Position numbers and translations under genes: made by a program
Assembly (NCBI GenBank): GCA_017938485.1
Contig: JAGBBM010000085.1
Coordinates: 1 to 33,827, forward strand
Length of the DNA stretch: 33,827 nucleotides
Direction of reading: 5' to 3'
Source of the DNA: Lachnospiraceae bacterium
GTDB lineage: Bacteria > Bacillota > Clostridia > Lachnospirales > Lachnospiraceae
In this document: one piece after another, positions 16,639 to 25,245 of the stretch
Layout: the number at the start of each line of letters is the position of its first letter
Position numbering within the stretch: the stretch's first letter is position 1
The notes under the pieces: model-generated
What the model saw: the letters and a program-made list of their open reading frames with translations, nothing else
What the model was told of the DNA's origin: nothing
The model's database searches: none

Positions 16639-17447
16639 TTTATAACAGGAATGAGTCCAATACCGTGACTTGTTCCTGTTTTATATTGGAACACATAGAG
16701 GTCTTGTGCTTCGGTGAAGTTTTCCGAGACGGATATTTGGTATATGCTGTCAAAGGTTGCATTGTTCATATTTATATCCGGGCAAACGGACTCAATATTA
16801 TATGATGATGGAAAAGACACATCATTTAATTTAATGTTGTCACAAAGAAGACTTTCTATATTTTTGTCAGTGTATGCATAGAATATATCTTTTAACTTTG
16901 TGATATTATGGTTTGTTGTTTCGGCACTTATGATAATTCCATCCTCTGTCATAGCTATTTTGTGAGTGGCGGAATTATCGTATTTAGTAAAGGTTATTAC
17001 CCACAGATAGGCAGTGTAAGTGTTGAAAGAAGAATCTGTGTATCTGTATACCTTGCTAGACCATGAGTACCAGTTATTATAATTTGAAAATAGAGATTCC
17101 GGATATACCCCTAGGTCATAATACTTGTTGATTTGTGCAGTTGCCAAATTGACCGCATCGATTTCGGATAAAAAGGCTTCGCTTGTGGAACATTCGGTAT
17201 AATTGCTAGCCCATTTTCCTGATATAAGATTAAGCTTATCAAGTGAAGATAATTTTTCTGAGTTGTTTCTTGCCATAACGGTATTAGAAGATAGGTAGTA
17301 TTCTTCAGGTGCAAAGCTTACCACGGATATTTGGGAGTCAGCTTTTTTGTCCAAAAGATAACCGGGAAGAATAAAACTGGCAACCACCACAAGAGTAGCT
17401 AAAAACATAAAAAATAGGAGTGATATATTTGATTTTTTTGCTGACAT
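16635..17447 (-). CDS. Membrane-anchored extracellular protein encoded with a two-component system
   Basis: A 270-residue protein I do not recognise by name. A short basic N-terminus (MSAKKSN) and one hydrophobic helix (about residues 8-32) anchor an external domain rich in Asn, Ser and Tyr. The domain contains alternating strands such as AYLWVITFTKYDNSATHKIA and EDGIIISAETT, reminiscent of PepSY/YycI-type sensor-associated domains (inference). AAGGAGGT lies inside the kinase gene, and the ATG follows the kinase stop after two bases, so the two are coupled. Auxiliary proteins in this position commonly modulate the kinase. The stop codon overlaps that of the opposing transglutaminase gene. Confidence 0.8.
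   Translation of the reverse strand: MSAKKSNISLLFFMFLATLVVVASFILPGYLLDKKADSQISVVSFAPEEYYLSSNTVMARNNSEKLSSLDKLNLISGKWASNYTECSTSEAFLSEIDAVNLATAQINKYYDLGVYPESLFSNYNNWYSWSSKVYRYTDSSFNTYTAYLWVITFTKYDNSATHKIAMTEDGIIISAETTNHNITKLKDIFYAYTDKNIESLLCDNIKLNDVSFPSSYNIESVCPDINMNNATFDSIYQISVSENFTEAQDLYVFQYKTGTSHGIGLIPVIN
16644..16690 (+). terminator. Terminator of the moxR operon, inside the convergent gene
   Basis: A 14-bp stem including two G-U pairs (16644-16657 with 16667-16680) has a 9-base loop. It begins six bases after the transglutaminase stop and is followed by TTATATTGG. On the opposite strand it lies within the last codons of the convergent gene. The flanks are AT-rich on both sides, but the U-run is better on the plus strand. 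Confidence 0.6.
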
Positions 17448-17449
17448 AA

Positions 17450-18862
17450 TTAATCAACCTCCTTTTTCTCGGGTGGATTTAGGGGAAGAACAACAGATAT
17501 AGTTGTGCCCTCTCCAAAGGTGCTAGTTATAAGAAGCTCGCCGTTATGGGCTTTTATAATTTGCTGTGCAAGGGAAAGCCCAAGGCCTGCACCGCCTTCT
17601 TTTCTGGAACGGGATTTATTTACCATATAGAATTCATCGCATATTTTTTCGAGATGTTCCTTGCTTATTCCAATTCCAAAGTCTTGAATAGTAAAAATAT
17701 ATGAGTCATCCTGTAGCGCTCCTTTTAAGATAACCTTGTCCTCTTTTTGGGATGCTTTTCTGCCGTTATCCAAAAGGTTAATTAGTGCGGAAGTGAGCAA
17801 GTCTTTGTCACCATAGACAGTTTGTGAGTCTACAGTGATTTCCAGTGAAATCTTTGCTTTTTCATATGCGGGTTTCACACTTTCGCTTATGGCATACGCA
17901 AGACTTTTTGTATTTATTGCTTCGAAGGAAACTTGATGATGCTTTGTGTAAATAAATTCAAAAAGCTTCATGGACATAGCCTCCAGTCGCTTTCCTTCAT
18001 TAAATATGTAGGATGCAGCCATAATTTGTTCTTCACGTGGAAGATTAAGTGAACGTATCGTATCTGAATAGCCTATGATGGAAGTCATAGGTGTTTTTAT
18101 TTCGTGGGTAAAATCTGCCACAAATTGCTCCTGACGGGTTACCATATTCTGCAATTCTTCAATATGGTTTGATACAGCGGAAGCCATGTTGTTGTAAGTG
18201 TAGGCCAGTTCTCCTACCTCATCTGAAGAAGTGATATGAGCACGGGCATCGTAATCTCCCTTCGAGAAGCTTTCTGAAACCTTCGAAAGCTTTTCGAGTG
18301 GTCTGGTGAGGAGAAAGCTTATAAGGTACATAAACAAAGAGCATACAAAAAGCACAATTATAAGAAGAACTATGTAATGTCTTTTTTGATTTTCCATAAG
18401 TTCATATACAGAGGTAATGTCTCTCTTGTTGATTATGTTTAGATTCTTTCCCAGTACCTCATTACATGAGGATGCATATATGTATTTTCTGCCATCTTCC
18501 TCAACAATAATATAATTTTTTCTTCCAAATTCAGCGTTTTCCCATAGAGAAGAAGGGCAGGAGGTCTCGGCGTTGGAAAATAGCTCTTTTCCGCCATAAA
18601 CGATATATATGGAGGTTTCGTTTACATACATACTGGATGTAACCTTTTCGCCCACAGTTGCCAAATTGGAAGAGAGATTATCATAGCCTAAGGATTCGTA
18701 TTCAATTACTGATTGGATAAGATTGTTTTCTTCTATGGATATTTTAATCTGGGAATTAAGTGCTAGATTAAAATTTTTATGAATCATAAAAAAGCCTAGG
18801 GTGCCTATTCCTATAGATAAAACAATCATATTAATGAGAAGAACTTTGTATCTGAATTTCAT
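17450..18862 (-). CDS. Sensor histidine kinase
   Basis: A 470-residue membrane histidine kinase. TM1 is at about residues 7-27 and TM2 at about 162-186, enclosing an external sensor domain of about 135 residues with two Cys (102 and 133). HAMP follows (about 187-240), then a HisKA domain with the phospho-accepting His253 (DFTHEIKTPMTSIIGYS). The HATPase has an N box (INLLDNGRKAS, 361-371), G1 (DFGIGI, 394-399) and G2 (GGAGLGLSLA). All catalytic motifs are intact. The start is an ATG three bases after the stop of the response regulator. It probably autophosphorylates in response to an envelope signal and passes phosphate to the adjacent regulator. The ligand cannot be read from sequence. Confidence 0.95.
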   Translation of the reverse strand: MKFRYKVLLINMIVLSIGIGTLGFFMIHKNFNLALNSQIKISIEENNLIQSVIEYESLGYDNLSSNLATVGEKVTSSMYVNETSIYIVYGGKELFSNAETSCPSSLWENAEFGRKNYIIVEEDGRKYIYASSCNEVLGKNLNIINKRDITSVYELMENQKRHYIVLLIIVLFVCSLFMYLISFLLTRPLEKLSKVSESFSKGDYDARAHITSSDEVGELAYTYNNMASAVSNHIEELQNMVTRQEQFVADFTHEIKTPMTSIIGYSDTIRSLNLPREEQIMAASYIFNEGKRLEAMSMKLFEFIYTKHHQVSFEAINTKSLAYAISESVKPAYEKAKISLEITVDSQTVYGDKDLLTSALINLLDNGRKASQKEDKVILKGALQDDSYIFTIQDFGIGISKEHLEKICDEFYMVNKSRSRKEGGAGLGLSLAQQIIKAHNGELLITSTFGEGTTISVVLPLNPPEKKEVD

Positions 18863-18865
18863 AGG

Positions 18866-19522
18866 TTACTCACTTTCTAATCTATAGCCTACTTTGTAAA
18901 TTGCTTTGAGTTTCTTTTGTAAACCAGTTTTTTTCCTTAGACGTTGTACGTGCAAATCAAGAGTACGGGTGTCACCATAATAATCACATTCCCATATGGA
19001 TTCGTAGATGCGTTCTCTAAAGAGTGTAATATTTACATTTCTTACCAGCATGACTAGAAGCTCGAATTCTTTTGGTGTAAGTTCCAATACTACCTCACCT
19101 TTCTTTACTTGCTTTTTATCAAGATTGATTTCTAAATCATCAAAGGTAAGGATGGAAGTGGTTTTGTTGTACCGCCTTAGAACTACATTTATTCTGGCAA
19201 GAAGTTCTACAACCTCAAAGGGTTTCACGATATAATCCTCAGCACCTAGGGTAAGCCCTTTGACTCTGTCATCCAAAGAAGCTTTAGCTGTTATAAATAT
19301 AACAGGTGTGTTGGTAGGTTTTATATATTCTAATAGTTCATATCCATCTATATTGGGGAGCATAATATCAAGCAATATAAGGTCATATACATTTTTTTCT
19401 AGTAGGTTGGCAGCGGAAAGACCATCTGTTGCACAGGTGCAGTCATAACCAGCAGCGGAAAGATTTATCTTTATAAGATTTGATATGGCCTCTTCATCTT
19501 CTACAATCAGTATCTTTATCAA
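18866..19522 (-). CDS. OmpR/PhoB-family response regulator (TTG start)
   Basis: A 218-residue regulator. The start is probably TTG at 19522, because AAGGAGG (19530-19536, minus strand) lies seven bases before it and the receiver domain begins at once (MIKILIVEDEE). A longer frame to the ATG at 19555 would place the ribosome site inside the gene. The receiver (1-115) shows the acidic pocket EDE (8-10), phospho-acceptor Asp52 (LLDIMLP), Thr in FITAKAS and Lys100 (VKPFE). The winged-helix DNA-binding domain (about 122-218) has ELTPKEFELL, and TRTLDLHVQRLRKK as recognition helix. It is first in the operon with the kinase and the anchored protein. Three 11-bp repeats upstream (19592-19624) are a likely binding site. 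Confidence 0.95.
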   Translation of the reverse strand: MIKILIVEDEEAISNLIKINLSAAGYDCTCATDGLSAANLLEKNVYDLILLDIMLPNIDGYELLEYIKPTNTPVIFITAKASLDDRVKGLTLGAEDYIVKPFEVVELLARINVVLRRYNKTTSILTFDDLEINLDKKQVKKGEVVLELTPKEFELLVMLVRNVNITLFRERIYESIWECDYYGDTRTLDLHVQRLRKKTGLQKKLKAIYKVGYRLESE

Positions 19523-19591
19523 AATTCTTCCTCCTTCCATCAAATATAACAACATGGTTAAATTATATACTATTTCACTATAAAATTATAT

Positions 19592-19624
19592 ATCAAAATT
19601 GTATCCAAATTGCATCAAAATCAC
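19592..19624. promoter_or_regulatory. Three tandem 11-bp repeats, candidate response-regulator operator
   Basis: ATCAAAATTGT (19592-19602), ATCCAAATTGC (19603-19613) and ATCAAAATCAC (19614-19624) are contiguous, with an exact 11-base period. One helical turn is the usual spacing of OmpR/PhoB-type half-sites. They lie between the regulator operon (minus strand; a TATAAT at 19585-19590 directly abuts them) and the flippase promoter (plus strand). Confidence 0.6.
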
Positions 19625-19643
19625 CTAAATGGGCATAAAATTC

Positions 19644-19672
19644 TTTACTTTGCAAAATACTCATAGTAAAAT
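19644..19672 (+). promoter_or_regulatory. Candidate promoter of the flippase gene
   Basis: TTTACT (19644-19649), a 17-base spacer and TAAAAT (19667-19672). The predicted start at about 19679 leaves a leader of about 32 bases before the chosen ATG. The 11-bp repeats end 19 bases upstream of the -35 element. Confidence 0.5.
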
Positions 19673-19710
19673 GAAATTTGTGGAATTTTTGTATGGTAAG
19701 GAGACATGGT

Positions 19711-21291
19711 ATGGCTACCAGTAGAGTTGAAAATGCATCCAGAAATGTAGTATTTGGTATGCTGCTTAAAGGATATCAGGTATTGATGCCTTTTCTTATG
19801 CGTACAGTTATGCTGTACTATATGGGAACTGAATATCTGGGCTTAAACAGTTTGTTCGGCTCTATACTATGGATATTAAATTTAGCAGAGCTGGGTGTTG
19901 GTTCTGCTATGGTTTACAGTATGTATCAGCCAATTATAGATGAGGACACAGAACAGATATGTGCCTTGCTTAAGTTGTATAGAACATATTACAGAGTCAT
20001 AGGTCTTGTAATTGCAGTGGTAGGAACTGCCATAAGCCCGTTGGTTCCAAGTCTTATAAAAAAGGATTCCTATGATGTGGGTATTGCTCTTGAGATTATT
20101 CTTCCGGGAAGTGTGGGAAATGGTATACCAGATGATATTAATATATATGTAGTATATTGGTTGAATCTTCTTTGTACAGTTCTTTCATATTGGTTATTTG
20201 CCTATAAGAATAGTCTTATTATGGCACACCAAAGAAATGATGTGATTAGTAAGGTTACACTTGCTACTAATACATTCCAGTATTTTGCTCAGTTTGCGGT
20301 TATAATTTTCCTTGGGGATTATTATGTATATCTCATAACAGCTATAGTAACTCAGGTTATAACCAATATAGTAACTGCTATATGTGCTAGCAAGATGTAC
20401 CCTGATTATAAGCCGCAGGGCAAGATGAAAAAGGAACATGCAGCAAAGATTAATCAAAGAATTAAAGACTTGTTTACTATGAAACTTGGAAATGCCATAG
20501 TTTCATCGGCGGATTCCATAGTGGTGTCTAAGTTCCTTGGACTTACTATGGTTGCCATATATAATAATTACTTCTATATATTAACTGCGGTTTGGAATAT
20601 AGGAAGAGTTATGCTTTCTTCATGTACCGCTGGCATAGGTAACAGCTTGCTTATGGAATCAAAGGAAAAGAATTATATTGATATGAAGAAGTTCACATTT
20701 ATCATGGCATGGATTTGCGGATTTTGTAGTGCTTGTCTTTTGTGCCTTTTTCAGCCTTTTATGAAGCTTTGGGCAGGAGAGGATTTGACTCTTGGATTTA
20801 GTGCAGTTATAGCCTTTGTGTTATATTTTGCGGTAGAGCAGATTAATCAAGTTTTTATAACCTACAAGGATGCAGCTGGTATATGGCACGAGGATAGATT
20901 TAGACCACTTATTACTGCCCTTGCCAATCTTTTCTTAAGTATATTACTTGCACAGTGGTGGGGAATATACGGCGTTGTCTTGGCTACAGTTATATCGGAA
21001 GTGGTTATAAGTATGCCTTGGATACTTCACAATATATTTAGTACAATGTTCAAACGCAGTATGAAAGAATATGTACTTAGACTTTTTGTGTATGCAGCGG
21101 TTATAGCGATAGTGTCAGCTCTTACATTCTTCATTACAAGTGTTATTCCGGATGGGAATATAGGCTTACTTTTGGTAAAGGGAATTGCGGCAGCTATTGT
21201 TAGCAATTTATTATTCTTTGTAGCTTATTTTAAGACAAAGGAATTTGCTCAAGTTAAAGAAATAGTGTTTAGAATATTAAAAAGGGGTTAA
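19711..21291 (+). CDS. MOP-superfamily (Wzx/MATE-like) polysaccharide flippase
   Basis: A 526-residue polytopic protein with about 12 to 14 hydrophobic helices, of the oligosaccharide-flippase type that moves lipid-linked sugars across the membrane. Typical features are the N-terminal SRNVVFGMLLKGYQVLMPFLMRTVMLYYMGTEYLGLNSLFGSIL and a long pattern of paired helices with short basic loops. The ATG at 19711 is chosen because AAGGAG (19698-19703) lies seven bases before it; in-frame ATGs at 19678 and 19693 lack such a site. No glycosyltransferase gene lies nearby, which is unusual for a capsule-type flippase. It is divergent from the two-component operon across a shared regulatory region, so it may be a target of that system. 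Substrate unknown. Confidence 0.9.
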   Translation: MATSRVENASRNVVFGMLLKGYQVLMPFLMRTVMLYYMGTEYLGLNSLFGSILWILNLAELGVGSAMVYSMYQPIIDEDTEQICALLKLYRTYYRVIGLVIAVVGTAISPLVPSLIKKDSYDVGIALEIILPGSVGNGIPDDINIYVVYWLNLLCTVLSYWLFAYKNSLIMAHQRNDVISKVTLATNTFQYFAQFAVIIFLGDYYVYLITAIVTQVITNIVTAICASKMYPDYKPQGKMKKEHAAKINQRIKDLFTMKLGNAIVSSADSIVVSKFLGLTMVAIYNNYFYILTAVWNIGRVMLSSCTAGIGNSLLMESKEKNYIDMKKFTFIMAWICGFCSACLLCLFQPFMKLWAGEDLTLGFSAVIAFVLYFAVEQINQVFITYKDAAGIWHEDRFRPLITALANLFLSILLAQWWGIYGVVLATVISEVVISMPWILHNIFSTMFKRSMKEYVLRLFVYAAVIAIVSALTFFITSVIPDGNIGLLLVKGIAAAIVSNLLFFVAYFKTKEFAQVKEIVFRILKRG

Positions 21292-21315
21292 TTTTTTAAA
21301 AATTAACCCTTTTTT
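21280..21315 (+). terminator. Intrinsic terminator overlapping the flippase stop codon
   Basis: GGGTTAATTTTT (21285-21296) pairs perfectly with AAAAATTAACCC (21298-21309), flanked by A-run and T-run arms and followed by TTTTTT. The TAA stop (21289-21291) lies within the stem. Confidence 0.9.
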
Positions 21316-21377
21316 GATGCAAAAATGATGCTTTTATGTTTTATGATAGTTTGTAAGATATGAAAGGAGGCATTTTT

Positions 21378-22766
21378 ATGAAGAAAAAATTAGTGATTAT
21401 GGGATTTTTGATAGTGTCATTAACATTATCTGGTTGTGACAACAAAGACAAGGGTTCAGATATAAAGGAGAAAGTTGAAGAGGTAGAAAATACTCAGGTT
21501 GAGGAGGAAGTAACGGAGGAGGCTTTACCGGAGACTGTGGAATATACCATATCCAATGAAAAGGGTGATTCCAAGATAAAAGTATCTGCCACTGTTGAGG
21601 CAGAAACCTTAAACGGACTTGCCGTTTTAAATGTTAAACCAAAGGAATTTACAGGAGAGTATGTAGAAAATATCGCAAAGAAATTTTTTGACAATGGTGA
21701 GTATGAAGTGTATAAGTCTTTATTTGCCTGTAACCAAGAAGAATTAGAGGAACATAAGGTATATTATCAGCAGTTGATGGATGAGAATGAGGGAGTGGAT
21801 TTCTATACGTTGTTTTACCATGCATCAGGTATAGATACCAGAGTGCCACCATCAAGTCAGATTGTAGCCATAGAGATGTATCAGGAAGGTTATGAGGATT
21901 TGTCTGACTTATATGAGACAGATGGTATATTGTATTCTATGACGTATGAATATTACACCGCAACAAGTGTACCTATAAGAGGAGATTATGGTGGTGAACC
22001 TTGGACTATGGGAGCCGTATCATTGCAAGGAAATAATTATTGCAATTCTGAGGTGAGGGCTATCAATATTCAACCTGCATACAGCAAGACTTGTATATTG
22101 GATTATGTAGGCTTAGATGATATGAATAGTAGTTTATATGGAGGAGCTAATAGACTTGATATAGAAATGGCAAAAGAAGAGGCAAATGAAATTGTAGCAA
22201 AACTTGGCTTTGAGGATATGGAAGTACTACATACAGTTCAAGCTTGTGTGGAAAGTTCGGAAAATTCTATAGGGGTATTGGATGGATATTGCTTTATATA
22301 TGGAAAGGATATGGGGGAGCTTGGCGCAAAATATTGGAACGGCGGATTAACTGTAATAGGAGAATTGGGGATAGATGAAGGGGCACCCCAGCCCTATGTG
22401 TATGTGACAGTTACAAGTAGTGGAATTGAGAATATATCAATTGGTATGGAATATGAGGTGATAGAAGAATTATCAGACAATACAGACATTTTGTCCTTTG
22501 AACAAGTTGATGCAATTGCCCAAAAACATTTTCAGGAATTGGTAAATGAACATAAGTGTAGTCAGGATATTTCTTCTATAGAACTTGGATATGTGTATGT
22601 GCGTTATGACACTGAAAATTATGCAGTGGTACCTGCTTGGATTTACTATGAGGGACAAGATGGTTATGATGGGAAAACATATGCTTTTAGAGCTTTTAAC
22701 GCCATAGATGGAAGTGTGATAGAAACATATACAAATTATGGTCACAATAATGTGGAAGGATTATAA
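21378..22766 (+). CDS. Secreted lipoprotein, paralogue 1
   Basis: A 462-residue lipoprotein. AAGGAGG lies nine bases before the ATG at 21378, which is preferred over the ATG at 21360. The signal peptide is MKKKLVIMGFLIVSLTLSGC, with a lipobox LSGC, followed by an acidic low-complexity linker. The mature part shares blocks with the next gene: DYVGLDD..GGAN, a GFEDMEVLHT segment, MDGYCFI, YVYVTVTSSGIENI and a C-terminal PAWIYYEG...NAIDGSVI. The last block resembles PepSY/YycI-type strands (inference). It is probably the first gene of the operon that ends with the ABC exporter at 31911. Function unknown; a substrate-binding or envelope-sensing partner of the exporter is plausible. Confidence 0.88.
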   Translation: MKKKLVIMGFLIVSLTLSGCDNKDKGSDIKEKVEEVENTQVEEEVTEEALPETVEYTISNEKGDSKIKVSATVEAETLNGLAVLNVKPKEFTGEYVENIAKKFFDNGEYEVYKSLFACNQEELEEHKVYYQQLMDENEGVDFYTLFYHASGIDTRVPPSSQIVAIEMYQEGYEDLSDLYETDGILYSMTYEYYTATSVPIRGDYGGEPWTMGAVSLQGNNYCNSEVRAINIQPAYSKTCILDYVGLDDMNSSLYGGANRLDIEMAKEEANEIVAKLGFEDMEVLHTVQACVESSENSIGVLDGYCFIYGKDMGELGAKYWNGGLTVIGELGIDEGAPQPYVYVTVTSSGIENISIGMEYEVIEELSDNTDILSFEQVDAIAQKHFQELVNEHKCSQDISSIELGYVYVRYDTENYAVVPAWIYYEGQDGYDGKTYAFRAFNAIDGSVIETYTNYGHNNVEGL

Positions 22767-22816
22767 AACAGTTTATTTTTTTCTTTGGATAGTATACTAT
22801 GAAAGAGGGTAATTTT

Positions 22817-24238
22817 ATGAAGAAAGTTACATATATATTGCTTGTGACAAGTTTGATGCTTTTCCTTGCCGGGTGTAAAAAAGAACAAGCAACAGATATA
22901 AAAGAACAGGTGGATAATATTGATGCAAGTGAGGAAGAAGTAGAAAAAATAGAGGTTCCTGAACATGTAAAATATGAGGTTACAGGAAATGAAACTTCAA
23001 ACCATCTTACTGTAGATGCGGATATAATCCTACCAGAAAGTAACAATTTGCCGGTTTATTCTATGGAGGCCTTAGAGCTTTCTGATGAGTTTATAAAAGG
23101 GTATGCAGATAAATTATTTGATAATGGCGAATACAGGATAATTAAGCCATATGAGATATGTACTCTTGAAGAGCTTGAAGAGGAGATACAATACTGTGAT
23201 GATAAAATTGTAGAGTATGGAATTGATTGGGAGAATATGTACGAATATTCTATAAGCCATATGACTCCCACTGCTATGTGGATATCAAGCGTTATGTATG
23301 AGCAAAGCGAGATGACAGAGTGTATTGATATAGCTAAGAATAATGAGTTATATATTTATGAAGATGGGCAGGTTATATATTGGAACGAGGCAAATGGCGG
23401 AGGGAAATTTGGACAGGGAAAACTAATTGGAACTGTTGATGGTGAAGACTGGCATATGGGATACTATTATAGGGATGCCACAAGCGATAATCCTTTTTCC
23501 TCCTTTCTTGTTAGTATGACTCCTGTAGTAAAAAAAGAAGGGTACATCATGGATTATGTAGGCATGGACCCAACCAATGATTCTATAAATGGGGGAGCCA
23601 ATATATTAGATGTAGATAAGGCAGAAACAGATGCAAGAGTATTCCTCTCCCGAATTGGATTTGATGATATGGAAGTAATCGGGACTTTACAGGTTGTAAA
23701 ATCACTGAATCCTACAGATGTATATAGTTATGAGCCTAAGATGGATGGTTACTGTTTTATTATGACACCTAGTTACAAAGATGCAAGTCCTTTATACTGG
23801 GTTAATAGGACGGCACAGTCAAATATGGTTACTGTGGCCGGAGAAGAAAAGGGATATGAACAGTTTTATGTTTATATAACGGTAACAAGTGAGGGTGTTC
23901 ACCAAGTTGCATTTAATCAGCCATATAATATAAAAGAAGAATTATCAAGTGATACTACGCTCCTTGATTTTGACACTATAGATGATATTGCCCAGGAGTA
24001 TATGATAGGAGTTTTAGATAGTGACAATTATATTGGAGATGTAAAAAGGATAGAACTTAGCTATGCAACAGTGGGATATGATGATGGCTCCATTGCCATG
24101 GTGCCAGTTTGGTTTTACTATGCATCTTACCAGGATATAAATGGAGAGGCGGTTCCGTATTTTGGCATAAATGCCATAGATGGAAGCTTGATTTTCTGCC
24201 TCAATGTATTTAAAAGTGGTCCAACTTGGATTTATTAA
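22817..24238 (+). CDS. Secreted lipoprotein, paralogue 2
   Basis: A 473-residue paralogue of the preceding gene. The ATG at 22817 follows AGAGGG and is preferred over the ATG at 22799. The signal peptide ends in the lipobox LAGC (MKKVTYILLVTSLMLFLAGC), then an acidic linker. Shared blocks include YIMDYVGMDPTNDSINGGANILD, GFDDMEVIGT, MDGYCFIM, FYVYITVTSEGV and PVWFYYASYQ...GINAIDGSLI. Identity outside these blocks is low, so the duplication is old. It lies 50 bases after paralogue 1 and 14 bases before the first fusion adaptor, which supports one transcription unit. Confidence 0.88.
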   Translation: MKKVTYILLVTSLMLFLAGCKKEQATDIKEQVDNIDASEEEVEKIEVPEHVKYEVTGNETSNHLTVDADIILPESNNLPVYSMEALELSDEFIKGYADKLFDNGEYRIIKPYEICTLEELEEEIQYCDDKIVEYGIDWENMYEYSISHMTPTAMWISSVMYEQSEMTECIDIAKNNELYIYEDGQVIYWNEANGGGKFGQGKLIGTVDGEDWHMGYYYRDATSDNPFSSFLVSMTPVVKKEGYIMDYVGMDPTNDSINGGANILDVDKAETDARVFLSRIGFDDMEVIGTLQVVKSLNPTDVYSYEPKMDGYCFIMTPSYKDASPLYWVNRTAQSNMVTVAGEEKGYEQFYVYITVTSEGVHQVAFNQPYNIKEELSSDTTLLDFDTIDDIAQEYMIGVLDSDNYIGDVKRIELSYATVGYDDGSIAMVPVWFYYASYQDINGEAVPYFGINAIDGSLIFCLNVFKSGPTWIY

Positions 24239-24252
24239 TTTTGGAGGATAAT

Positions 24253-25245
24253 ATGAGAAAAAAAGGGTTAATATCACTATTATTTATAATGCCATTTTGC
24301 CTACTTGGCTGTGGTAAAAAAGCTTCTTCTGAGGAGGCTATAGTTTATATAAATGAATATAAGAAGATGGAGTATGAAACCGTAGCTGTGGAAAGAGGCG
24401 ATATTACCCCTACTCTTACTCTTCAGGTTGAGTCAGATACTTTTGAGAGGAAAAATTATTATCCCCCTATGGATGAGATGGAAGTGGACAAGGTGTATGT
24501 AAAAGAGGGAGATATGGTTGAAGCTGGTGATGTGATGATAACTTTTAAGTCTGGAGATATATCTGAGCAGATAAAAAGTTACCAGGATCGTGTAAAAGAG
24601 AATCAATTACTTATTGACCATTACACTAATCTTATGACTATTGATTCAACTCTGGATTACACAGCAGATATAGACATGCTCAAGGAAGATATGGGTGTTT
24701 ACAATTTATATATACAGGAACTTAATGCAAAACTTGAAAGTTACAATGTGGTAGCGTCTGGAACTGGAACAGTGACTATGGTGTCTGATTTGTTGGCTTA
24801 CGGAACAGTTAATATGTCTGACAACATTCTTACTATTATTTATGGTACAGGAGACTATTATGCAACTACAACCGAAGATTTTGATTTTCAGGTAGGAGAG
24901 GTATATATTGCTACATATGCTTTGGCACAGTATAACTTAGAGCTTGTTGATGTGGAAGAACTTGAGGAAGATGGAAGCAAGGAAAAAAGATTGCATTTTA
25001 CCATGGCGATGGAAGGCATTACTGGCGTTGAGAAGATGAATATGGTCATCGAAAAGCCAGTTATGAATAATGTGCTGTATCTGCCAAAGGAAGCTATATT
25101 TGATGTCGATGATGTCCACTATGTATATGTGTTAGATGAGAATGGATATAGAAAAGCTATAGAGATTGAAGTGGGACAAAATGTTGATGGTTTGGTTATC
25201 GTAGAAAAAGGTTTAAATGAGGGAGACAAGGTGGTGATTAACTAA
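24253..25245 (+). CDS. Lipoprotein membrane-fusion adaptor (MacA/HlyD-like)
   Basis: A 330-residue adaptor with a lipoprotein signal (MRKKGLISLLFIMPFCLLGC, Cys20). GGAGGA precedes the ATG at 24253. A barrel-sandwich (lipoyl-like) half-motif, VDKVYVKEGDMVEAGDVMITFKSGD, is followed by a helical hairpin (SEQIKSYQDRVKENQLLIDHYTNL) and the returning half (VVASGTGTVTMVSDLLAYGTVN). A beta-barrel and membrane-proximal domain follow (VLYLPKEAIFDVDDVHYVYVLDENGY). The hairpin is short, as in Gram-positive adaptors that have no outer-membrane partner. It should link the FtsX-type permease to extracellular substrates. Its stop overlaps the next ATG by one base (TAATG). Confidence 0.88.
   Translation: MRKKGLISLLFIMPFCLLGCGKKASSEEAIVYINEYKKMEYETVAVERGDITPTLTLQVESDTFERKNYYPPMDEMEVDKVYVKEGDMVEAGDVMITFKSGDISEQIKSYQDRVKENQLLIDHYTNLMTIDSTLDYTADIDMLKEDMGVYNLYIQELNAKLESYNVVASGTGTVTMVSDLLAYGTVNMSDNILTIIYGTGDYYATTTEDFDFQVGEVYIATYALAQYNLELVDVEELEEDGSKEKRLHFTMAMEGITGVEKMNMVIEKPVMNNVLYLPKEAIFDVDDVHYVYVLDENGYRKAIEIEVGQNVDGLVIVEKGLNEGDKVVIN

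Noticed and set aside
21314-21347. Promoter before the first lipoprotein (TTGATG, TATGTT, TATGAT)
   Set aside because: No pairing has acceptable spacing (15 or 22 bases). A promoter is expected here because a terminator precedes it, but I cannot place it with confidence.
22772-22798. TATACT before the second lipoprotein as a promoter
   Set aside because: Transcription would start inside or next to the ribosome site, and the -35 match is poor with 15-base spacing.
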